Source: Plakobranchus ocellatus (taxonomy: Eukaryota; Mollusca; Gastropoda; Plakobranchidae). From it: a stretch of DNA of 30,735 bases. Where the stretch lies: the NCBI GenBank assembly GCA_019648995.1, contig BLXT01005922.1:1129571-1160305 (forward strand), in the 5' to 3' direction. The notes under the pieces were generated by a model. That model did no database searches, was not told where the DNA came from, and was given only the letters and a program-made list of their open reading frames with translations. Positions 12,201 through 24,200 of the stretch are shown one piece after another. Position numbers and translations under genes: made by a program. How positions within the stretch are numbered: position 1 is the first letter of the stretch; each line of letters opens with the position of its first letter.

Positions 12201-15200
12201 GATGAAAGCTGTGAGAAGAAAACGCGTTGAGAATGCTGTGGCTCAGCAGGAACTCGAAATGAAGGCAGCAGCATCCCGTAAAAAGTTAATAGAGGATGTG
12301 TTGAATCATGGAGGTCCCTGCAGATCTGCGGGCGATGTGAAGGCCCTTCAGTCATCTCTCTCTGGCAAAGAACTTGTATTTGCCCTTAAAAATGAAATAA
12401 GATACCAAAAAATCATCCTTGGTGTTCCTGGAGTCCTCAAGCTCTCTAAGCCTCCGACTGACTTGGTTGCTGATCTTTGTCATCATCTGATTGGGCCGCT
12501 CGAGCCAGAAAATCTTGATGACATCCAAGATAGCTTTGAGCTAAATGATGAAGAAGACACAGCTATAAATTTTTGGCAAGGAACATTTGAATTCCAGAAG
12601 GTCAGCTCTTGGGTTGCTGTCTATTATGACGACCAATTTTACATCGGCCAGGTTACTGATATTGCTAGCCCTGAGTCTGCGGAAATAAAATTTTTAGAGC
12701 AAACAAAGGCAAACGAGGAGTATTTAAGGTGGCCCAGGACCAATGATATTGCCATTGATGATGCCAAATTCGTCTTTGCTTGGGACTTTGATGTGCCCCC
12801 AGTCAGCAGCAACTGTCGCCTGTGGACAATTGTTTGTTTGTCTGCTCTTAAGCTGTACTACAGCAGGATTAAAGATGGTTGCATTTCCAGAGTCTAGATT
12901 TTTTTCCGTCACCCTTCTACTCCCACAACAGAATCATCGTAGGGAGTTTACCTTATTATTAATTTTGTGTCATCTGAATAATACAGGGCATAATAATCCC
13001 TGAGTGCTTAGTTTGCTCCATAGCTTTTTAAAAAATTGTCTCATCACCAGGACATAATAATCCCTGTGTGTAATTTGTGAATCTGAAATTTATCTCAACT
13101 TATAGAATAAAGGCATAATAATCCCCGTGTGCAATTTGTGACTCTGGAATATATTTCAACATAAATAGATTAAGGGCATAATAATCCCTGATTGCAATAA
13201 TATTGCTTTAAATGAGAATGGCAATTTGTGAACAGGCCATCACAATCATAGTTATTGTAGAAAATGGTATTCTTCTTGTGTCAATTCAATTCAACCTGTG
13301 CTTCATAACACCTGGATTAAATGCAGCCTTTTACGAGATGCTTGAAGGTTTCTTCAGCCGTGGTATTGAGACCCATAGGATTTTACGCTGGATCCATTCC
13401 ACTAGCTTTTTTGCTGTGGAAGCCTATGCCACTCTCAACTTAATTGATGCCGAAACATTGCAAGGTCAGTCTTCTGGGAATGTCTACACTGATCTGGGCA
13501 ATGCTGAATGAAGCTCATGAAAGTCATTTGTTCAAGTAAGTTGTCAAAGTTTAAGACGTTAATTTTAGCAGTTCTTCAATAAAGTAATGCTTAACATTTT
13601 TTATAAAATACACCATTCCAATTAAAATTTTTACCTTCTTTACTTTCACATGTTTGTAGGGACCTTGGCACTGCTAAGATGTATATATTTCAAAATTTTC
13701 CTAACATTTCATGCCAATTTTTTTTTTTATGTAAAAAAATTCAATTTTCAGCCTTGGGTTACTGCCCTTTTTGCCTGTGTACATAAGTAGAATTGACCAT
13801 GCTTGATAAATATTTTACAATAGGACATGTTTAAGATCCTTTTTGTCAAGTTTTAAAGCAATTGTAGCTTAATTAATATCATATATGAATTTGTGAAGCA
13901 TTTTGAAGTTATGGTTTTTTATCGCTTGGCCAGTTACTTCCCCTTGATTTTCTATACATATATTTGATTTTTCAACTCCAACTATATTTTCTCTTAACGT
14001 AAATGTGATTCCTAATCTATGTGTCAAATTATACATTTGTTGATAGATAACTTTTTTTGTGTGTGAATTTTTAAAATTTGTTGAAAACGCAGTTTAATTA
14101 CTTTTTTTTTCATCGCTCACGAAAAGCATATTAAAGCATGTTCGGTGATAAAAAATATCTATTTCCTCATGTCTTAGGCTTTCCAAAAAAATTGAGCGCA
14201 TTCTCAGTTTTACCTAGTTTGTAGAAAATGTTTTTTTTTATGTCTAATGTGATTCCTTTTTATTATACGGCCACTGAAAATTGGCTTTCCACACCTTTTG
14301 TTTGAAAAATGGGCTGCTAATTTAAAGATTGTTCGTTTTTCACACGCCGACCTCTCCATATATAGCTCAGTGACATGTTTTCTAACCAGTTTTGCTCTTT
14401 AAGTATGTGCATGGCTCCATTAAATATGTCTTGTTTTATTATTCACTGCTTTTATTGCTGAATTAGAGCATATTGAAAACGCTTTTTCACACTAATTGCG
14501 TAATAGTCAAAAATTTTTAAAGTTAGAAAATATTATAAAAATCCATAACTTTGCTCAAAATGCATGTAGATCAAAAATTTTTTCACTTCTGTAATCAGAA
14601 TAACAAGGACTACCCATCTGATTACTCCATTACACTATTCTGAACCATTCCAATTTTGACCTGTGGTACCTAATTTTAGGTAATCCACTGTCACAGCAAC
14701 TTTATTTAGTATTTATAATTTATGATATTAAAACAGAAAGAAGTAACAAGGACTAACAGAATTATTGGAAAAAAAAATGTAACAGAAATTTCTCATTTGT
14801 GAAATTCATAAGCACTTCAGCGGCATTCATAACATTTGCTTGCAAAGACAAAATCTAGTTGCCTTCTAGCATGGGAAAAATTATCACAAAAGGCAAAAAT
14901 AACATTCACCCTTTTATTCATGACGGGATCAGAAAAAGTTTAAAAAAAAAAAAATCCAATCAGGCTAAAAAATGTGTATGAAAGAAGAGCTAGTCATGAG
15001 CAGTACTTTTCATTACATCCAATTTGGACTGATTGTCTCAGAGATATGCTCGTTTCTTTAGGTGGGAACAATGGGTACAAAAAAAGTTTAATTTTATTAA
15101 CATGTTCTAAGCGAATGCTGCTTACTTTATTTAACGAAGGCAGAAGCCAAAACTAATTTTTTCAGAAGATAAGATTTTAATGCTTTAGTAATTAGAGCCC

Positions 15201-18200
15201 TATGTTAGAAGTGTATGACTGAAATTATAGGTGGCTGGCTACCTGCAAAATATAGGTATTGAGTGAGCCACTGACCCCTTGTTACTTTCATCCCAAACTC
15301 AAATTATTAAAGATTCCACAAATTTTAAAGCATTTATGCATATCATAAATTCATTCTCTCTGACAATCTCATGCACTGATGGGCCGCGTGAGGTTGGGCC
15401 CGTGACACAAGGTCCATGTAGATTTCAGGACAAATTCCTAACTGCCCAGTCTTACTTAAGATAAAAGAGAGAAGGAAGAGGACATGACAAATCACCTTTC
15501 CCTTTTCTCCTTTTGGCTTTGCCCCACTTTCTTCTTGAGGCAATGGTCCTGCCAACTGATGAACTCTGGAAAACAGACCCAACCGAGCAAAATGTTCCAA
15601 AAATATCTCCTGGCATTTAACCATCAAATCTTGCATTATCTGAAGAACCATCATATGTCCATCATCATCTTCCTTCAAAATAGAATAAAAAAAAATTATA
15701 AAGGGATGAATTTAGTCTGACAATCAAAAACTTTGATACTCATGCAATGATCTAAGAAAGGTGGAGAATTGCTACAATTCTATTTTTTTTCTCCCAAGTA
15801 CGAATGAAAGCAGTCAAAAATGGCTACCAACCAATTATGAGTAATTGAAACCTTGGTGTTTTCAACATCTTTCACATTACACTTATCATTTACCAAACTA
15901 CCTCCAGTAAAAAGAGGAAAACATATCAACCATAAAAATTCCTAAAATGTCTAAGGAAACAAATTCACCAGCCATTTGAACTAGTCACTGAGTAAGCTTA
16001 TAATTCTCTTGGGCAAGAGATCTATATCTAACTACTAAATCAGAAAACAATTTTTTGGCATTTATTCAGACAGTGCAAATGAATGCTACTAATACACACA
16101 TTGTGAATAATAACTCATTTCAGCTTTATTACACACACACACACAAAAGGCACATTTTTTAAATATTAAGGGTTAAAAACAAAATAGACACAGTCTCTTC
16201 AGGACTTTAGTTTTTAGCCATAAAAAATATGTCAAATATCTTTCAAATCAGCTAAAAATTTACAGAAATAATGGCTTGAACAAAAGTCTCTTAAAGCTAG
16301 TATTATAATATTGTTACACTGCATTATTAACAATATGTAACATAAAGCATTAGTATTATGTACATAACATAAACTGACGTCCTCACTCCAGAAATGTAAA
16401 ATATCTTTTCCAGTATGTGTCTTTTGACCTTAATATTAACCCTTACCTCAATAAGAAAAAAACATGTCTTTCAATCATGCAAATGATAAAGGGAATCATA
16501 TTTGTTCAAAATGTGAAAATTTGGCAAGTGGAGCAAGGCCACCCTGGCCTGCTTTGCTTTGTGATGACAAGCGGTTAACAAGAAATTTAGAATTTCTAAA
16601 CTCAAACTTGAGGGTGGACATAGTGCCTTTTCTTAAAAAAAAAAAAAGGCAAAGGAAAGATTGTACATATTTTCAACTTCTTGCAATGCTTGCACATGAA
16701 GATGTCTATACCCAGTTGTAATTTTTTTTTTACAGCGTCCAAAGATCTCCATGGTTGTCATAAAGAAATAACTTTCTCTCTTTATGAGAGCATTACAGCA
16801 AAAGAAAGTACTTGATTCTTTAAAAGATATTTCATTATCATTACTACTGAGTAGGTGTAAATTTTGAGATCCCAAAAACAGGCCTATTTAGCCTTCATCT
16901 TCTCAACTAATACAAAATTATCCACTGAAGTAGATTTTTTTTTCTTTGTCCATTTCAGTCATATAGCATTTAATAATACAGAGAGAGGCTTTTACTGCCA
17001 ACTAGTTTCCCTTGCTCTCCTTTCCTTTTACATGCACCAAATAAAGAGCTGGTGGCCCGATAGGTATGAATAAGGTGACTTTATGCTGCTTGTGCCTCTC
17101 TGCCATCCTTCCTGCTTCTTTGTTTCCATTCTAAGATCTTCTGCCATGTCCTGGCTCTTTCTTTTTTGCTCCTAATACCATGCCTTCAAGAATGAGTCAC
17201 TCGTTGTTGTTGTTCCTCTTTACATGCACAAAATATTTTGACATCTCTATTTTTATGCTGTTAAAAAACAGTTTGGGGTGATCTTTAATTCTGCAAGAGT
17301 CAATTTTTTTAGATTCTATTCTCAATCTATGGTATCTTAAGCACCTTTGTTTTTTTAATGGTCTTATGAAAGGTCCATGTCTTGTATTCACTCCATCTTG
17401 TCTTGTAAAAAAGTTTATTTGTAAGAAATATCTATTGACAATTATACCTCTGCATCCAAAACAATCGAAAGAACCTCTGTTAAAGAAGAGGCAACACTTT
17501 GTGATGTGAACTCAGACCCAGTCATCTCCGCTAAAAGATCAGAGTCCATGTAGTGGATCATCTTTCTGATCATAGATAAGCTGGCTTTCCTATGAAAGGA
17601 CAATGTGATTGAAAGACAAAATTAAGTTACTAATGAACCATTTCAAAATAGTTTTGAAGTTGACTTATCAGACCCCCCCCCCCAAAAAAAAAAAACAACA
17701 AAAAAACAAATAAACTGTCTAGTAATCAAACAAAGTGTTTGTTTTAAATAATGAATTTTTTTTTAAACACTTGATATAAAACCTACCTTGTTTGCCAAAA
17801 TGAATATTAAAAAACTTGTTTTTAATAATGGTGACCGTTATTTATGAGCCAATTCAAAATAGTTTAAAAGTTGATTTATCAGACCCCTCCGCCCCAAAAA
17901 ACTGCCTAGCATTCAAATAAAAAATGAAATTTTTTTAAAACACTTGGTGTAAAACCTATATTTATTTGCCAAAATGAACATTAAAAAACTTTTTTTTAAT
18001 AATGGTGACTTAATCTAATGACAGGTCATGGACAGGATAGACAAGCAAGAGAGGGAAAACTCTTCTCACCTGACTGAGGAGAGCATAGTTACATGAAAGA
18101 CTTCGGTAAACACAGGCAGCAAATGGCGAACATATACAGGGGAAATTTCAGGGTCTCCTTTTACTTCTTCTGTGCCCTCAACCACAGTTTCTAGGCCCTC

Positions 18201-21200
18201 CTTATTTTGCTCAGATGTCTCCATAGGGACAGGAGTAGAACTTGCCCCAGAGAAGGCCGAGGCAGAGGAGGAAGCAACTTGTAAAGATGATATGGGTGGA
18301 TCTCGACTGACAGGCACAATGTATTCTCCTAAATACATAATGAACAAAAAAAAAAAAGATTTCTTTTTCATGCTGCCACTTCAAAAAGTCACAGGGAACT
18401 TTTGTGTAAAGCAGTTTCCTTTTGGACACTTGCAAAAGACATAGACTCATCAAAGATAAGCAGGCCTGATCATTTGATAGTAAGTTCTAGATCCACAACC
18501 TTCTAGGGGTTATTCATAATTATCACAGAAATGGCAATGGCTAGAGCATAGCGTCAATCAGAAAGTCTCACCCCTAGCCTCGAAGTTCCATGCTGGATTT
18601 GTATTGGCAAGTGCAAAGCACTAGATTAGCCTAACTTTTTTACACTTGTATTAAGACATTGCATCAATAATCTCAAATCTTACAATTAAGTGTAATCAAA
18701 CCATCAACTTGAAGTTGTCAGATTAAAAAAGGGACAAAAATTTTTGTATTCTGTATTTCTATCACAATTGCAATTCTGCAGAGTTAACTCTCATAATTGA
18801 AGGTCACTGATTTCAATTTTGTCACCAGAACTTTTGTATTTGCTTTCCTCGTAAAGAGACGTCCGTTGAAAAAAAATCTAGTCCAGATGAGCGACGCCAC
18901 AGTGTGAACGACTGAACATCAATAGTCAGTGATGTAGGCCTAAGAATGCCATACCTCTATGCACTGCACCGATACATTTGCCCCACCTCACACCCATATG
19001 TCTTCAGCCTGTATGCAAGATACATGCACCATGACTAAGAGACCTTTTTTTGTGTAATAAGTTCAAAAAGTTTGTTGCAGTGTTAGTTCTGTTAAATTTT
19101 TTTCTGACTTTGCTTTATGTCGCCTAAGCTTCTCCTGCTACTTATGCAAAGTGCTGCTAAACCTAGACTAAGTTTATTACAAAAAATATTGTACGGCCAA
19201 TGACAAATTGGGTTTTGTGATAAAAATGCCCATTTCCCGAAAGAAGGTCATTTTCAGATAGAATTCCAGAACGAAATCTGGAGTTTCTGGAACCGTAGGC
19301 ATGACTGGAATAGACATTTCATTTAAAAATGGGTTTACCTTAATGAAAAAAAAAGAAATTCAAGAAGGAAAGCTTGTCAAAATGAATAAAATAAGCTGCA
19401 AATGAAGTAGTTTCATTTTCCCCTCCTGTTGATTTCAAATTCTTAGTTCAAATTTATAAAACTTTTATTCATTCCTAAAATGGGCTCGCTTTGCTTCAAA
19501 GAAGGACTATATGTCTACAAACCAGACCAAATGAGCCAAAAGTAGCATTTTCAACATTTTAAACACTGAGCATGTGCTGAAAATGCATTATCAGAACTTC
19601 GCAATGGCTAACTCTAGTTGATTTTACATTAAGCTTCAATAGTCTAAAAAAACACTCAGGAAAAAATAAAAAATTATTTTTCCTAAAATTGCTATTATGA
19701 ATCAAAATCATTAGAGCTTGTCTCAAAATAAAAATTTGTTTTTTAATTTTTCATGGAGAATGTCAAGCAAATATGAGAGGAATGGGAATCCACTCTACTT
19801 GAAGTTTATCAGTAAGAGATGAAAATGCTGAGAGGGAACATTAAAGATATGAAAACACCAAAAGCACAAGGAAGAAAAAGTATAAATTTTATAATTAAGC
19901 TCTTACCAGGAGACTGTAATATTGCTATGACCTCTCTATGTCCCTCCTCACCACGCTCACGGGCTTTGTCCAATGGTGTTTTCGCATCCTCATCTCTTAG
20001 GTCAGGATTTGCTCCATAGCGTAGGAGTGTCTGGATTTGCATTAAAAAATGAATTCAAGTTATTCCATGTTGTAGAATATATGCATGGCTTGATAAAAAT
20101 TAAAAGGAGCCCATGTACTAACTTAGAATACATGTATGACTTTATAAAAATTAAAAGGAGGTCTGCCTTCTCACTTTCTAGATACAATAACCACCTATAC
20201 AAATTTTTTTTAAATTATAAAGGAATGAACACATCTATTGCTATAACTGAATACCCTGAATACACTACATATAACAGATCACACAGGACATTGTATTTGG
20301 GTGTGCTTAATTTTTCGGTTTTCCACATCTGCTCCTGTAAAACCTGTGAACACAGTACATTGTCTTGGAATAGACATGATATGGAATTGGAAAATTGTAG
20401 AATCAACAATAACACAATTTTTTTTCCTTTAGAAAGCTGTCCTTTTAGTAAGTATACTTTACACCCAATATCAGTATCACTAAGTATTTATGCAAAGATT
20501 TTTCTGGCCCAATAATCTGAAAACCTTTTAAAAAAGGAAAAAATTTTTTTTTTACCCATGAAGGATTTTTGCAACTTCGCAGGATAATTCATTTTTAAAA
20601 ATTTGTTCCTGAAATTTCTACAGTCAAATAATAAGTAGGAATGGCTGAGAATATCTAAAATTTATCGCATAAAAAAGAAAAGATGAGTCAGTCTTAATTG
20701 CTCTACACCCCCACCCCCCTTCAAAAAAAAAAAAAAAAAATTCCACAAATTCCCTCCAGTTTGAAGTACCTACAAACCTTAACAATTTGTGGTCGACCAA
20801 AACATGCTGCATAATGCAGAGAAGATGACCTTAGTCCTCTGTTGACATCAGCACCTCTCTCACACAAAAACTCAACCTGTTAGAGAGCAAGATGCTATTT
20901 AAATACAGATTCAAATGGTTGAGGTGCCTTTCACTGAAATAATTTGCTTTTTTTCATCAGGAATAGGAAATAATCTTACAAAAAAAAAAACAAAAAACAA
21001 AGAAACAGCAACTTTTGGCTCACTGCCAACTTTTGGCTCACATAGTCATCTTTTGTATCATTATTCCTTAATACGAAGAGCAGTGGCTCAACTGGTAGGG
21101 GAATTGGCTACCATTCAAAGGTCCGAGGTTCTAATCCCAGTCCAGGCCAAGTCAGTTTTTTATTGCTCCTCTATGCCCACACAGCACTAAATGGGTCGCT

Positions 21201-24200
21201 AGGTCTCTTAAGGCCAAACAAAAGTAAGGGTGGCCAGGAAAACAATGGCAAACTACCTCATAATGCCGGATGCCAAGAACAATCAGGATCCTACTCCTGG
21301 TTCCCCGATGCTTGGACTAAGCATGGGACTCACTTTACTTACTCTTTAAAATGCAGATGACTTAATTACATGTAAAAAAATAAAAGATAACACATATTAC
21401 ACATTTGGTGCTATACCATTTCTTGTGTCCCAAAAGCTGAGGCCCAATTCAATAATGTTTGTCCAACATCATCAGTAAAATTTACTTCAAAGCCTGGAAA
21501 TGCAAAGAAAAAAAAAAGGATCACAGAAATTATCCAACATTAAGGAACAAGGTCATGCATAAGAGTCACACAATTACACATTTAGAGAAATTATAAATAT
21601 TCTGTCTTACAGATATTTAAAAAAAAAAACATACATAATTCGAACCTTACTAAAAATATATACATGTATTTAGTTGAACAGATGTTAACAATGAGCGAGC
21701 CAATAGTAATTAGATTCAATAATATTTTCTTGGTACAGTATGGTAAAATAAGACTAAAATAGCCCCTGTACTAACTTAGATAGAAAAATGTAAATTTCAT
21801 TATAATTAAATAAAAGTAAGACACACAATACAAAATCCCCCACCATTGTCAACAGCATCAATTAGAGCATCAGTGTCTTTGCTACGAATGCAATCTATGA
21901 GTTGTTTGTGTGAGCGATCACTGGAACTGTCTGCATGCCTCAAACTTGGCAACCGGCTTGTAATAGTGGCCACATTAGACTTTGGCAATGCCTGGCGGCC
22001 TTCAAACAGAAGCACAAGTAGGAGATCTACAAATCGCATGGTGTCCAGGCAGCATCTATAGATATAGAAAACACATGATGGTAAAAAATGGAATAGAAAA
22101 TTTACTTTAAAAACTTCTAAACTGCTTGAAACTGAGACATTTGTACTTCTTTTAGTATAAGTATACTGTATTTGGCGGGAATGGTGCCCATCTGGTAAAA
22201 CAGCTGGCTACACATGAAAGATCCAAGGTTCAAATTCCAGTTTGGGTCGAAAAAATTTTTCTTAGCTCCTCCATGCCCATCCAGCATGATATGGATAGCT
22301 ATGTCGCTAAAGACCCAGCATAAGTAGGCACAGCAAGGAAAGCAATGGCAAACAACCACAGAATGCTGTATACCAAGAGAATCAGGACCGTATCCCTCTT
22401 TCCCCGATGTTTGGACCAAGCATGGGACTCTATAATGTGTAAGCAAAAAAATTAGTGCCATGCTTGGTCCAAACTTGGTGAAAACAGGGGAAGGATCCAT
22501 TAAACATCAATATAAGATGAGTTGAGTGAATTTTTTTCTTAGAGATGCAAAATTTACGTTATCTGATAAAAGGTGTTATCGCCAGCTATCGTTCTTTATG
22601 GGTGTTGGCGGGATCGCCCGCTGATACTTGACTATAGCATACACTTTAAAACTATGGAATAAGCCTCTTTATTTTCTCTACAGTAGATGGGGTTTAACTG
22701 TTTCTGTTGCTGGAAGAGTTCTACTTTCATTTTCTGTTTACTGTACTAAAATTGAAGGCATGGTTACCGAAAAACATTTTTTTCAAAATGGCCTTCAACT
22801 TGCTCTCACAACTGATAGACAGATCGACGAATGAAGAAGATAAAGATATGGGTAGCATTGTTGATGAAGTTGGAGATAAAATTTATGATTAAAGTGATAT
22901 TGATTTTGATGTAGAGGAGGGAGAAGGTGATGGGCTAAGTCTAGACTCTTCCAACGATGTTGAATCTGAATGTAGATCTAGATCTAGTTCTAGCCCCATT
23001 TCCGAAGTAGAAGCGAACCAGAATTTGCCAGCTCAGATCAACTGATACTTACAGTTATATATCATGTGAAAGAGCATCCAATCTTCTAATTTTTGATGTT
23101 TGAATTATGTTTACACCTTCCTTGGTTTAAAAGTTATGGCAAATTTTGTAAAACGTACTTTTGTAAATCAGAGTTATGCCCCTTACACCCGCCACAGGCC
23201 ATTGTGAACTCTGAGCAGGGCCAGCCCTCTATCAGTTAACAAAGAATCTAGATGTAAACATGGATGGATGCAAAGAGAATCAAGGGGATAAGAAATTTTA
23301 AAAAAAAAAAAGAAAAAAGAAAAAAAATTAAACTTAGTCAAGAAATCAAAGTTTTACCTCTCATCACCACGAAGACCACTTTCAATAGCTTCTGGAAGAC
23401 TTAAGCGCAACAGGTTGTGTGTGATGCTTGGTGACCCTCGACAGAGGGTGGATAAAAGACTGATCACTGTTGAAATACTAGAATTGGTCTTTGCATCAGC
23501 CCCTGTAGCGCTTTTGCCTGGAGTGGAAGTTGTGGACATGTTGTGTGCACCTTCGCCAACTTGCTGCAGTCGAGCTAAAAGATCTTGGATAAGGCCATGC
23601 TGAGCTAGGGGAGCTGGATCTAGAGATCTCCGAGTGAATCGATCAGCCAAAGATGCAAAACAACGAAGTGCACCATCAGCAACCTGTAGAAGCGAATAGA
23701 AATGAATTTATTGTGAATTATTGATTAAAAAGGCTCAGAAGTGGCTAAGACCAATTTTAATTATGTCCTGCTCATTTGCTATTCCACTTCCTATGAGACA
23801 TCATAACAAATTCGATCAAAGCGCTCACATTCCTTTTTCCTTTACCACCTCACACCCCAGACAGAAATGATATTAAACAGTATTGATTTTATACTTTCCT
23901 TGCTTGTACAATTATTTTTTAAACATAATAAAGAGGCTATTGTGAGTTTTTACAATAAATGTTCGGGATTTGAGGTTATAAGGTAAATCATGAATAGCGT
24001 ATGTGTAGCAATCTCACAAAATGACTGAGTTGTAGGTCTATATAAATGGCATAACTCTTAATTTTTTTCACAATAGGTGCCAGTAAAAACATTGTATAAA
24101 TTCAAATATTGGTTTTAAAAAAATTTAAAAAATCACCATATTTTGGAGAAATGAACAAACTTTCTTCTCATGTATGACACGTTATGCTTTTATATCAAGA

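Noticed and set aside
16464-16721. 85-codon frame with a CSKC motif that might suggest a zinc finger
   Set aside because: Only one CxxC pair, no partner cysteines or histidines at useful spacing, and a lysine run from a poly(A) tract.
19973-20515. 180-codon plus-strand frame across exon 9 and intron 8
   Set aside because: Its first part is antisense to HECTD1 exon 9 and the remainder contains a translated short direct repeat; no domain.
21082-21140. Possible functional tRNA gene
   Set aside because: Box A and box B are present, but no acceptor stem or proper anticodon arm closes, and the sequence continues into a SINE body shared with a second copy.
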